Below, piece after piece: positions 57,501-64,000 of a stretch of 64,000 nucleotides of DNA. The notes below the pieces were generated by a model. It worked only from the letters and a program-made list of their open reading frames with translations. It did not search any database and had not been told where the DNA came from. Both the position numbers and the translations under genes were made by a program. Source of the DNA: Tessaracoccus sp. OS52 (lineage in GTDB: Bacteria > Actinomycetota > Actinomycetes > Propionibacteriales > Propionibacteriaceae); assembly GCF_020687685.1 (NCBI RefSeq), contig NZ_JAJEWM010000001.1, forward strand, positions 744,001 through 808,000. Direction: 5' to 3'. Numbering within the stretch: the stretch's first letter is position 1; every line of letters begins with the position of its first letter.

Positions 57501-60111
57501 GCAGGCCACCACCCCGGCCGCACAGCTGACCGCCGCTGCCGCCCGCTACACAGACGCGCTCCACGCCGCCGCCGAAACCACCCTCGACCCGGCCATCTTC
57601 GGCAACCTTGACCGGGGCGCCGACCACATCCACCCCGGGCTCACCGCTTGTGCGGCCTGGCCAACCCTGCGGGCCACCCTGATCGTCAACGCCGCCGACG
57701 GCCGTGACCCGCTAGACGAGCTCAGCGCTGCGGTCGCCGTCAGGGAACTGGACTCTGCTCACGATCCTGCAGCTGTGCTGACCTGGCGCATCCCAACCCC
57801 AACCGGGAAAGGGCCGCTGCCATGGCTACCTGCCGTTCCCGAAAAGCTCCGCACCGATCCCGATTGGGGGCCGTACCTGGCCGCCCGCGCCACCCTCGTC
57901 CAACAGTGCGCCGCCACCACAAGAGACGCAGCCGACACTAAAGGTCGGCCGGTGTGGGCGCTGCCCGGCCAGCACCTCACCCCTGCACTGGTCGCCGATG
58001 TGGAGGTTTGGCGCGCCGCCACCGCCGTCGACCCCACCGACCGGCGCCCCACGGGACCGGCCCAACTCGGCACCGCACCGAGGGCGTGGCAGAAGCAACT
58101 CCAGCAACGGCTACAACCCGCCATCAGCGGTGTCTGGGCCGACATGCTCACCGACCTCCACCCCCACATCCACAACGACCCCTACGCCACGGCACTCAGC
58201 CACCGCATCGCCGCACTCCACAACAACGGCGTCCCCATCTCAGCACTGCTCGCCCAAGCCGCAGCCGACGGACCACTCCCAGCCGAACACCCCGCCGCAG
58301 CCCTCTGGTGGCGCCTCACCCGCCACCTCGCCCCGCGCCATCAGGCCGCCGCCCAAGAGGTCCGGTCGGTTCCGTGGATTGGGGAGCTGGCAGCCCTGGT
58401 TGGGGAGGGGAGGGTTGTCGAGCTTGAGTCCAGCCCATGGTGGCCCGCCCTGGTCGGGGCCGTCGACGAAGGCGTCGCGGCCGGCATCCCGCTACGTGAC
58501 TTCACGACCCGGGCCGGGGACCTCTCCGGCTTCGAGGATCTCTGCCAGGCCTTGATGTGGCGGACGCAACAGCTCACCACCGCACCTGAGGACCCGGAGC
58601 TGGAACCACCTCCTCACCCAGACGAACTCCCACCTGCGGACCTGCACCTGATCGACTGGGACGCCGCCCCCGACCTCGACGCCGAGCTGAAACATGCAGC
58701 CCAACGCCGCGAGATCACCGAACCCGACCTCACCGAAACCCGGCTGCAGCAGGCTTTCGAGGCCGCCGACAGATGGGAAGCGACCCAGCACGCTCCGCAG
58801 CGCCTCGTCCACGTCAACGACCTGACCGCCACCTTCTACGCCAACCAGCTTCCAGATTCCTGGTCGCAGCGCCACCTGGTGGAGCGGTTCGGCACGGACC
58901 TGGTCGGCGACCTGCGTTTCCTCCCCGGCTACGCACCAGCCGGGTGGAGCATCCTCGTCAACCACCTCCGCGGTCAGGGGATCAGCGAGGAGGAGATGCT
59001 CACAGCAGGGGTTGCGGCACGCACCCGGGATGGTCGGCTGATCGACAAGTTCCGCGACCGGCTCATGTTCCCGATCATCGCCAACAACACGATCTTGGGG
59101 TTCGTCGGCCGCCGCAACCCAGACCGCACTCAGGAGCAGGCTGGTCCGAAGTACCTGAACACCGCCATCACACCCCTGTACTGCAAGCGCGACGTGCTGT
59201 TCGGTCAAGACCAGCTCGCCCCGGACGCGGTGCCGGTGATCGTGGAGGGCCCGATGGATGCGATGGCTGTCACCCTGGCCGGTGCTGGCCGTTTTGTCGG
59301 TGTGGCACCCCTTGGTACCGCACTCACAGCCGAACAGGCCGTTGTCCTTGCGGGTGGCTCAACCCCGGTCATTGCCACCGACCCGGACGCCGCCGGCCGC
59401 ATAGCCGCCGAGAACGCCTTCTGGCTCCTAGCAGCCCACCGCTTTGACCCCGGCCGCGCCCTGCTGCCGCCCGGCTCCGATCCAGCTGAACTTCTCCAAA
59501 CCCGAGGCCCGCGAGCGCTCCTCCGGGCCCTCGAAACTGCTCGCAGCCAAGGCGAAGTCATGGCCGATGAGCGACTCATGCACCTGGCGCAGCCGCAGGC
59601 ATTGCAGCAGATCTCCGAGATCCTCGCCGCACGCCCCGCCGGGACTTGGGCCCGGTTGACGACCTTGGCCCGCGACGTCGGCTGTCGAGAGGTGGACGCC
59701 AAGCGCGCCCTATTGGATGCCGTCGACAGGTGGACCGACCAGCCGGAGAAGGCAGCGGAGTTGGCGCGGCGGGAACAGACCCGCCAACTCCGAGAACGGA
59801 TGCAGCAGGCACCCCAAGAGCAGTGGATCATTTGGGCAAGACGCACCAACCCCCTGCTACTGCAAAGCGAACACTGGCCGACAATCGCCAAGCAGCTGCA
59901 CCTCCTCGGCACAACAGTCGGGGTCGACCCCGCCACGCTAATCCCACAACTCCAGACCTCCCCGCCCGAACTGGCGCTGGCGCTATTGATCGACTTCACA
60001 GAACCCAGACAGAACCCTCCACCTCACAGAACCGTCGGCGCCCCGGACACGATGACTGCGAGACGCAGATGGCGGGCTCACCAGCCGGGCCCGGCGGCAC
60101 CGGTGCGCTAG
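54580..60111 (+). CDS. MobF relaxase-helicase-primase fusion protein
   Basis: This 1843-aa conjugation protein has three enzyme parts. An N-terminal TrwC/TraI-type relaxase (about 1-400) has Tyr residues at GYDYLTRQ and the HUH metal triad at HTHVAVANK (His266, His268). A RecD/TraI helicase (about 570-960) has Walker A AAGSGKTT near 595, VIVDEAGMAD and AVTAHTAQGIT. Finally comes a DnaG-like primase region (about 1410-1660) with RDRLMFPIIANNTILGFVGR and a Toprim core (Glu1556 in VEGPMDAMA, then ATDPDAAGR). It would nick oriT, unwind DNA and could prime the transferred strand. The GTG at 54580 is chosen because the N-terminal VASVHKLTAGSGYDY is the family start. No primase zinc finger is seen. 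Confidence 0.92.
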   Translation: MVASVHKLTAGSGYDYLTRQVAVQDWTEKGHVSLASYYSEKGEVPGSWRGAGVAGLGDVAVGGPVSAEQMKALFGGGFHPNMAARLADLPTDATPDQINQASRLGRPFQVGPAVTGFQREVAARCGRWQQQHPDALEVPVAVLAGIRNDVAREGFVRRLGRLPSGLELSSEVARLSRDPSTTCAGFDVTFTPVKSVSALWAVAPLELAARIEQAHHAAVADALRFWERHALFSREGAGGVRQVDVTGLVAAVFVHRDSRAGDPNLHTHVAVANKVQTLAGKWLAIDGRLVFKAMVSISETYNTQLEAHLARLGIGFVERSGGDPGKAPVREIVGVPGVLTARWSSRRAAITTRQQQLAADFQAGHGRPPTPVEALRLAQQATLETRAAKHEPRTIAQQRQSWLAEAQSVLGDAGVACMVAAATSHTRTRTPVADSWIDETAAGVVAAVGGSRATWQVWHLRAEASRRARQHATDPVVAEALTGEVLRRATGLCVRLDGVGDGISEPAVLRRRDGASVYSVSGAQLFTSARIMHAEQRIIELAGRSDGRRVGELQVSLALLASQANGITLNAGQTALVRAMATSGARVQLALAAAGSGKTTALRVLADAWREGGGEVLGLAPSAVAARMLGDQVGEATTVAKLVWDLTHGRAGDVRIGPGTLVIVDEAGMADTIALGAVIDHVVGRGGSVRLVGDDQQLAAISAGGVLRDIARIHGAVELTELLRFTDPAEAAASLALREGRGEALGFYLDNDRIHPGTHQTSIEAAFHAWTRDRAAGQDSLMLASTRDTVTELNRRARETRLASAAETDVPSVWLGDGNEASAGDLIITRLNDRRLRVSATDWVKNGDRWTIEKVAAAGGVRARHQGSGLSVTLPAGYVAGHVQLGYAVTAHTAQGITVDSTHSVLTGAESRQQLYVMLTRGRHANHLYAPVVGDGEEHTLLHPTTLRPETAVDVLEATLGRDGAPVSATTQTRQATTPAAQLTAAAARYTDALHAAAETTLDPAIFGNLDRGADHIHPGLTACAAWPTLRATLIVNAADGRDPLDELSAAVAVRELDSAHDPAAVLTWRIPTPTGKGPLPWLPAVPEKLRTDPDWGPYLAARATLVQQCAATTRDAADTKGRPVWALPGQHLTPALVADVEVWRAATAVDPTDRRPTGPAQLGTAPRAWQKQLQQRLQPAISGVWADMLTDLHPHIHNDPYATALSHRIAALHNNGVPISALLAQAAADGPLPAEHPAAALWWRLTRHLAPRHQAAAQEVRSVPWIGELAALVGEGRVVELESSPWWPALVGAVDEGVAAGIPLRDFTTRAGDLSGFEDLCQALMWRTQQLTTAPEDPELEPPPHPDELPPADLHLIDWDAAPDLDAELKHAAQRREITEPDLTETRLQQAFEAADRWEATQHAPQRLVHVNDLTATFYANQLPDSWSQRHLVERFGTDLVGDLRFLPGYAPAGWSILVNHLRGQGISEEEMLTAGVAARTRDGRLIDKFRDRLMFPIIANNTILGFVGRRNPDRTQEQAGPKYLNTAITPLYCKRDVLFGQDQLAPDAVPVIVEGPMDAMAVTLAGAGRFVGVAPLGTALTAEQAVVLAGGSTPVIATDPDAAGRIAAENAFWLLAAHRFDPGRALLPPGSDPAELLQTRGPRALLRALETARSQGEVMADERLMHLAQPQALQQISEILAARPAGTWARLTTLARDVGCREVDAKRALLDAVDRWTDQPEKAAELARREQTRQLRERMQQAPQEQWIIWARRTNPLLLQSEHWPTIAKQLHLLGTTVGVDPATLIPQLQTSPPELALALLIDFTEPRQNPPPHRTVGAPDTMTARRRWRAHQPGPAAPVR

Positions 60112-60157
60112 AAGCACCGTCATTGACCCGTCCGCGGGCCGGTCACATACTGGACGA

Positions 60158-60909
60158 ATGGGAGCGGCCACCGGAGCTCGGACCTTCACCGCGGGTGCGA
60201 CGCCTACGACGCGGTCATGGGGCGCTACTCGATCGCCCTCGCCCCACTTCCGCCCGATTCGCCGGTGTCGCTCCTGTGCTGCGGGTGCTCGACGTCGGGT
60301 GCGGTCCGGGAGCATTGACGACCGAACTGGTCCCGGATCGTCGGCGCGGCGAACGTCGTGGGCTGTGATCCGTCTGCGAGCTTCCTCGCGTCATGTCGTC
60401 AGCGTCTCCCCGGCGTCGACCTCCGGGAGAGCCGGGCGAGGCGCTGCCCTTCCGTGACGACTGCCTCGACTTTGCGCTGGCCCAGCTCGTGTTCCACGTC
60501 GTCGATGACCCCGAGGCGGCCGCACTGGAGCTACGACGGGTCATCCGCCCCGGCGGCCGGGCGGCCTTGTGCTTGTGGGACCTCGAGGGGGCATGGAGAT
60601 GCTGCGCGCCTCTGGGACGCTGCGGTCTCACTCGACCCCGATGTCCCCGACGAACTTGAGGTCATCCGCTTCGGTCGGCAAGGTGAACACAGCCGGCTCC
60701 CGTCCGGGGCTGGCTTCACCGCCGTTTGTGAGGAGCCGTTGACGGCCCAGACGACCTACCACGACTTCGACGAACTCTGGTCAAGCCTGATGCCCGGCAT
60801 CGGCCCGGCCGACTCGCCGGAACTGCGTCGGCATGAGCCGTCGAGATCCGGAAAGCGCGCAAGGGGCACTTACCAGGACTATGGCGGCAGCGTCGAGCAG
60901 CGCACCTGA
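60158..60909 (+). pseudogene. Decayed class I SAM methyltransferase
   Basis: Pieces of one methyltransferase follow in order in different frames: AYDAVMGRYSIALAP, RVLDVGCGPGALTTELV (SAM-binding motif I), VGCDPSASFLASCRQRLPGV, LDFALAQLVFHVVDDPEAAA and ELRRVIRPGGRAALCLWDLE, then YHDFDELWSSLMPGIGPAD. At least three frameshifts separate them. Clearly non-functional. Confidence 0.75.
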
Positions 60910-60930
60910 GCTCTCATGAATGAAGTGCGG

Positions 60931-61347
60931 TCATGGAGTTGGGTAGGGCGCGCCCCAGTTGACGCTGTCGATGGCGCGTGGATGTTCGACCGTCTCGCCG
61001 CCGTGGCCGCCGCCGGCATGCGACATCGCGGCGAACACCAGGTTGGTGACCTCGCTGTCATTGCCGGAGAGCACCTCGTTCAGTGCCACAGGCAGGGCAC
61101 CGGCCAGCGAAGCGACGATCCGCAAAACACGCTGCTCCCCACCGGAGTACCGGTTGATGGTTGCGTCGATGATCAGTTCAGCATCGAGCCACAGGTGGCC
61201 GGCATCGCCGATGCGGATCCATGGATTGTTCGGTTCGGCGAACCTGCCGCCGAATGCGCGGCCCAAGAGTTCGACAGCGGCCTCCAGCGGGTAAGCGCCG
61301 CGGGCCCACTGGCGCAGGTCGTCAATTGGGGCGGTCACGTCATCCAT
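60931..61347 (-). CDS. Hypothetical plasmid-type protein
   Basis: This 138-aa acidic protein (DDVTAPIDDLRQWARGAYPL, LDAELIIDATINRYSGGEQR, VLSGNDSEVTNLVFAAMS) has no recognised domain. The inner ATG at 61347 is preferred to GTG 61386 only because the protein looks more regular from there; neither has a strong ribosome site. It lies downstream of ardC on the same strand and may belong with the conjugation genes. Confidence 0.6.
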   Translation of the reverse strand: MDDVTAPIDDLRQWARGAYPLEAAVELLGRAFGGRFAEPNNPWIRIGDAGHLWLDAELIIDATINRYSGGEQRVLRIVASLAGALPVALNEVLSGNDSEVTNLVFAAMSHAGGGHGGETVEHPRAIDSVNWGAPYPTP

Positions 61348-61473
61348 CGGCGTGTCGTCTCTGGCTGGTGGTGGATTGCTTCCCACAGGTCCCGTGCCCC
61401 GGCGGACATCTTCACCTGCACGGTGCCGATTGGATCCCCGAGCCGCGGATGGTGTGGCGTGGGTACCGGGATC

Positions 61474-62523
61474 TCAGCGTGTGGGTGCCGCCGCGCGCCG
61501 GGATGCTCGACCGCGGGTGGTCTCTGGGGCCGGTGGGGCCGTTCTTGTGGCTTGCGTGGGGTTGATGCCGACTTGGTGTTTCACCTGGTCTGCCAGCGCG
61601 GTGGTTGGGTGCTCGGGGGGCTCGGGGTGGCGGTAGTCGAGGTAGCGGCTGACGGCTGCGCGGACGCGTTCGGCGCTGGCGGTGAGAACTTCCTCGGGAG
61701 TCTTGCGCTCCTGTTGCGCCGCCCGGGTGGCCCAGCCTGCGAGGTATTGGAATGAGTCGGTGCTGGAGTCCAGTCCCCATTCGTTGTTGACCAGCCACGC
61801 GAATGACTCGGCTTCAACCTCGACCATGCCGCGGCAGTAGCCGCCGTCCCGGGTTCCGAGCGCGCCGGGGTCGTGCATGCTGACGTGCCCGATTTCGTGG
61901 GCCAGCACAGAGGCGGCATGGGCTGGTTCGAATCCTTCACGTACGAGGATGGCCCGCTGCGTGAAGCTGGTCAGCCCTTCAGGCCGGCACGGCCCTATTT
62001 GAACGGTGAAGCCGGCCCGGGTGGCGTAGTGGTGGAGGTTGTCCCACATGCCTTCGGGGGCGTGCCCGCTGAGATGGGTGGTCGGGTGGTCGGCCTGGGG
62101 GAGTGGGGGGCCGTCGGTCTGGGATATGTCGAAGACGCTGGCGGGTTTGACGCCCACGATCTCGCGTTTGGTGTTGCCTGCGGCGTCCAGGACCGGGGCG
62201 CCGTCGGGTGTGGTGAGGGGTTTGGTGACCGGCGCCATAATCGTGATCGCCTTCTCGCCTCTTCGGACTTGGCGGCCGATGGCCTGCCAGGCGCGGTAGC
62301 CGGCGACCCGGGTGGCATCCGGGTCTTGCATGGCGATCAGGAGCTGGTTCCGGAAGGAGTAAGTGTGGAAGTTCCGCGCTACCTGCAGCCACGCGAGCCA
62401 GGCGTCGGACTGCATCAGCTGCTGGAGCCCGGTGGCCAGCTGGGCCTGGAGGGCTTGGAGCTTTTCCTCGCGTTGGGCCGTGAACCGAGCCTGGTCGTGG
62501 TCGCTCAGCTGTCGGCGGGTCAC
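61474..62523 (-). CDS. ardC: ArdC-like antirestriction protein
   Basis: This 349-aa protein has an N-terminal ssDNA-binding-type ArdC domain (about 20-140: SFRNQLLIAMQDPDATRVAG, WQAIGRQVRRGEKAITI). A zinc metallopeptidase-like domain follows with His209-Glu-x-x-His213 (VLAHEIGHVSMHDPG) and a Glu-rich helix (EVEAESFAWLVN) likely supplying the third ligand. ArdC shields entering plasmid DNA from restriction. The GTG at 62523 overlaps the stop of the small upstream gene. Confidence 0.85.
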   Translation of the reverse strand: MTRRQLSDHDQARFTAQREEKLQALQAQLATGLQQLMQSDAWLAWLQVARNFHTYSFRNQLLIAMQDPDATRVAGYRAWQAIGRQVRRGEKAITIMAPVTKPLTTPDGAPVLDAAGNTKREIVGVKPASVFDISQTDGPPLPQADHPTTHLSGHAPEGMWDNLHHYATRAGFTVQIGPCRPEGLTSFTQRAILVREGFEPAHAASVLAHEIGHVSMHDPGALGTRDGGYCRGMVEVEAESFAWLVNNEWGLDSSTDSFQYLAGWATRAAQQERKTPEEVLTASAERVRAAVSRYLDYRHPEPPEHPTTALADQVKHQVGINPTQATRTAPPAPETTRGRASRRAAAPTR

Positions 62524-62687
62524 AGCTGCTCCAGCAGCTCGGAAGCGGTGGTTCGCAGCGCCGCGATTTCCGCCGGGTCTCCACCACCGGTTTCCTGCTC
62601 TTCTATCTGGAGCAGGACGTCTTCCAGCACCACAAGCACGTCACTGTCCAGTTCGTGCGGTTCCGTCTCCGATTCGAGTTCTCCCAT
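62520..62687 (-). CDS. Small acidic protein coupled to ardC
   Basis: This 55-aa acidic protein (GELESETEPHELDSDVLVVL, GGGDPAEIAALRTTASELLE) probably forms helices. It starts at ATG 62687 with a TATAGGGGC sequence directly upstream, and its stop overlaps the ardC start (GTGA). Perhaps a partner of ArdC. Confidence 0.6.
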   Translation of the reverse strand: MGELESETEPHELDSDVLVVLEDVLLQIEEQETGGGDPAEIAALRTTASELLEQL

Positions 62688-63117
62688 GCCCCTATAGCGC
62701 CGCCGAGTCACCGCTGAGGCGCAGATGGATGTCCCGGTCACGCCACAACCCACCTCCGGTGGCCCATCTCAGGTGACCGCGAGCACCTCACCGGACCCGG
62801 GGCAGTAATGAGGAAACCCACCATGAGCCAGCGCACCCGCCGGAACCTCCCACCCGCGCCGCGGAACAAAGTCGAAGGAGGGGCTGCGATCAGCCCGTCC
62901 GGAGGGGGAGGTCTACCTACACGGACGGGGGGCGGGTGGATCGTCAGGCCGGGCAGTACGCGCCTCGCTGCTGTCGCGGCGGCATGGAGCACGATCCTTG
63001 CTGCCCGGCCAGCCGCAACCGGGCACGGATGCCGTTGTGCACAAGTCGGCCGACCTGACGTCCACGACGACGTCGACGACATGGTGAAGGTGAACCAAAC
63101 CCAAGAAGGGAAAGTCC
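62688..63117. other. Divergent region with uncertain ORF
   Basis: 430 bases between ardC's unit and the right-hand genes. A + strand frame from 62824 (SQRTRRNLPPAPRNKVEGG, RLAAVAAAWSTILAARPAAT) looks coding at first, then overlaps the next gene in another frame. It may be a frameshifted small gene. No clear promoter. Confidence 0.35.
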
Positions 63118-63447
63118 ATGACCACCACCACAGCTTCCGACGAAGCGGTCGAGCGCACCTATCTGTTGCTGAGGCACGCGTCCATGATGCTGCTTCGAGC
63201 GGACGGGGAGGACCTGGACACAGTCCCTCAGTTCGGCATCGCGTCCCTTCACCTCGAGGTCCTGGCATTGGTGCCCCGCCACCGTCTCCTGGTCATCGAG
63301 CACCCGGCGACGCTGACTGAGACGGTCGAACTCGCAGCCCAACAGACCGCTGCTTGGGACCACTCCACCCTGTCGCCCGAGTCCAAGGGCGTCGCCGCGG
63401 CCATCGCCGAGATCCGGCAGGCAATCACCGATTCGGGCCGACCGTGA
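63118..63447 (+). CDS. Hypothetical protein
   Basis: This 109-aa helical protein (ASDEAVERTYLLLRHASMML, SLHLEVLALVPRHRLLVIEH, SKGVAAAIAEIRQAI) has no recognised domain. GAAGGGAAA precedes the ATG. Its stop overlaps the next start (GTGA), so the two are co-translated. Probably plasmid-type. Confidence 0.65.
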   Translation: MTTTTASDEAVERTYLLLRHASMMLLRADGEDLDTVPQFGIASLHLEVLALVPRHRLLVIEHPATLTETVELAAQQTAAWDHSTLSPESKGVAAAIAEIRQAITDSGRP

Positions 63448-64000
63448 CCGGCCCCTTCCACGACGCCCTGGGCCTGGCCACGGCGAGCGTGAACGGTGAC
63501 GGGCCGACAGTGACGCAATGGTCGACCGTGGCCGTGGCTTGCGCCCACGCCTTCAACGCCCTCACGATCCGCGACGAAGCAGTCACATCCGCTGCAGCGA
63601 TCGCAACCCTCATCGGCCCGAGAGGAGAATGGGGTCCCATGGCCCGGGCGATTCTCGCGGCGTCGAGTTCCACCGTCGGCGGCGAGGAGAGGGAAGCAGC
63701 CCACTCGGAGGGGCGGAGGGCGTTGTGGTTCGCCACGCATGCCGCCGCCCGCAGCGCCCGAGGCGTCACGCGCACCCTTCTCGCGGGCGTAGAGAGAGAG
63801 CTCTCGCCCAGTTCTATCGCGACGATCGAACTGGAACCGGCACTGTTGCGCTGGCAGGCCATGGTGGCCACTGCGGGCCACCCCAGCCGGCAACCCTCCG
63901 CGCAAGTACTCACCGCCATCACACTGGTTCAGCTTCGACTCCTCAAACACACACAAGAACTCTTCAGGAAGGTGGAGCTTTCCAACGACGGCGCCGCAGC
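63444..64000 (+). CDS. Hypothetical protein, 3' end beyond the window
   Basis: From GTG 63444 the frame stays open to the window end (185 full codons). It is Ala-rich and helical (VTGPFHDALGLATASVNGDG, EREAAHSEGRRALWFATHAA, SIATIELEPALLRWQAMVAT, ITLVQLRLLKHTQELFRKVE). It overlaps the preceding stop (GTGA). No domain recognised. Confidence 0.6.
   Translation, partial: MTGPFHDALGLATASVNGDGPTVTQWSTVAVACAHAFNALTIRDEAVTSAAAIATLIGPRGEWGPMARAILAASSSTVGGEEREAAHSEGRRALWFATHAAARSARGVTRTLLAGVERELSPSSIATIELEPALLRWQAMVATAGHPSRQPSAQVLTAITLVQLRLLKHTQELFRKVELSNDGAA

Overview
The window is GC-rich, densely packed and full of ATGA/GTGA stop-start overlaps and apparently leaderless genes. This points to an Actinomycetota chromosome or large plasmid; a Propionibacteriales/Micrococcales-type host is my guess from gene style only. 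No rRNA, tRNA or CRISPR array is visible.

Layout. (1) 1-10.7 kb: a Tad/Flp-type pilus or secretion operon on the + strand (SAF-domain CpaB-like protein, MinD-like ATPase, CpaF, TadB, TadC, Flp-like pilin, TadE/TadG-like pseudopilins, two secreted proteins) ending in a large LysM-BTAD membrane protein. (2) 10.85-16.75 kb: cydABDC, encoding cytochrome bd oxidase and its ABC exporter, on the - strand. (3) 16.9-20.3 kb: a CmtR-like sensor, an SPC-motif P1B ATPase and a CDF exporter, followed by a decayed P-type ATPase tail. (4) 20.7-44.9 kb: a large copper-handling island. It has a multicopper oxidase, a YVTN beta-propeller lipoprotein, an adenylate-forming ligase, thiol-redox proteins, a two-component system, a DUF305 lipoprotein, a YHS protein, small membrane proteins, CueP-TlpA-CcdA, Lgt, an HMA chaperone, a cupredoxin-CopA-YHS fusion ATPase, CsoR, a type II (archaeal-type) GAPDH, a CPD-motif P1B ATPase, an EamA exporter and a broken NhaA-DsbA gene. 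(5) 44.9-48.7 kb: merR/merA and an ArsR-MFS pair. (6) 48.7-54.3 kb: IS30 debris, an HTH-SF2 helicase with a small partner, and several decayed genes including a tyrosine integrase. (7) 54.5-64 kb: conjugation functions (a MobF relaxase-helicase-primase fusion of 1843 aa and an ArdC-like antirestriction protein) plus plasmid-type hypothetical genes.

The main discovery-type observation is a repeated regulatory architecture in the copper island. An 11-bp direct repeat (CTTGACCNNNN twice, 22 bp) lies upstream of at least nine transcription units, and in each a -10-like hexamer starts 49-50 bp from the outer edge of the box. This is the geometry of an OmpR/PhoB-type response regulator. The island encodes one such regulator (26450-27154) whose kinase has a short His/Met-rich extracellular loop. 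The inferred regulon joins copper oxidation, five exported lipoproteins, a dedicated lipoprotein-modifying enzyme (Lgt), copper export and small metal-binding proteins. The copA promoter also carries a CsoR-type operator just downstream of its predicted start.

Several genes are clearly broken (P-type ATPase tail, NhaA-DsbA, IS30, kinase-like ATPase, integrase, XRE regulator, methyltransferase). They concentrate at the junctions between modules, consistent with a mosaic assembled by repeated insertion and decay. Together with the relaxase, ArdC and integrase this suggests that much of the window is, or was, a conjugative plasmid or integrative element carrying metal resistance.
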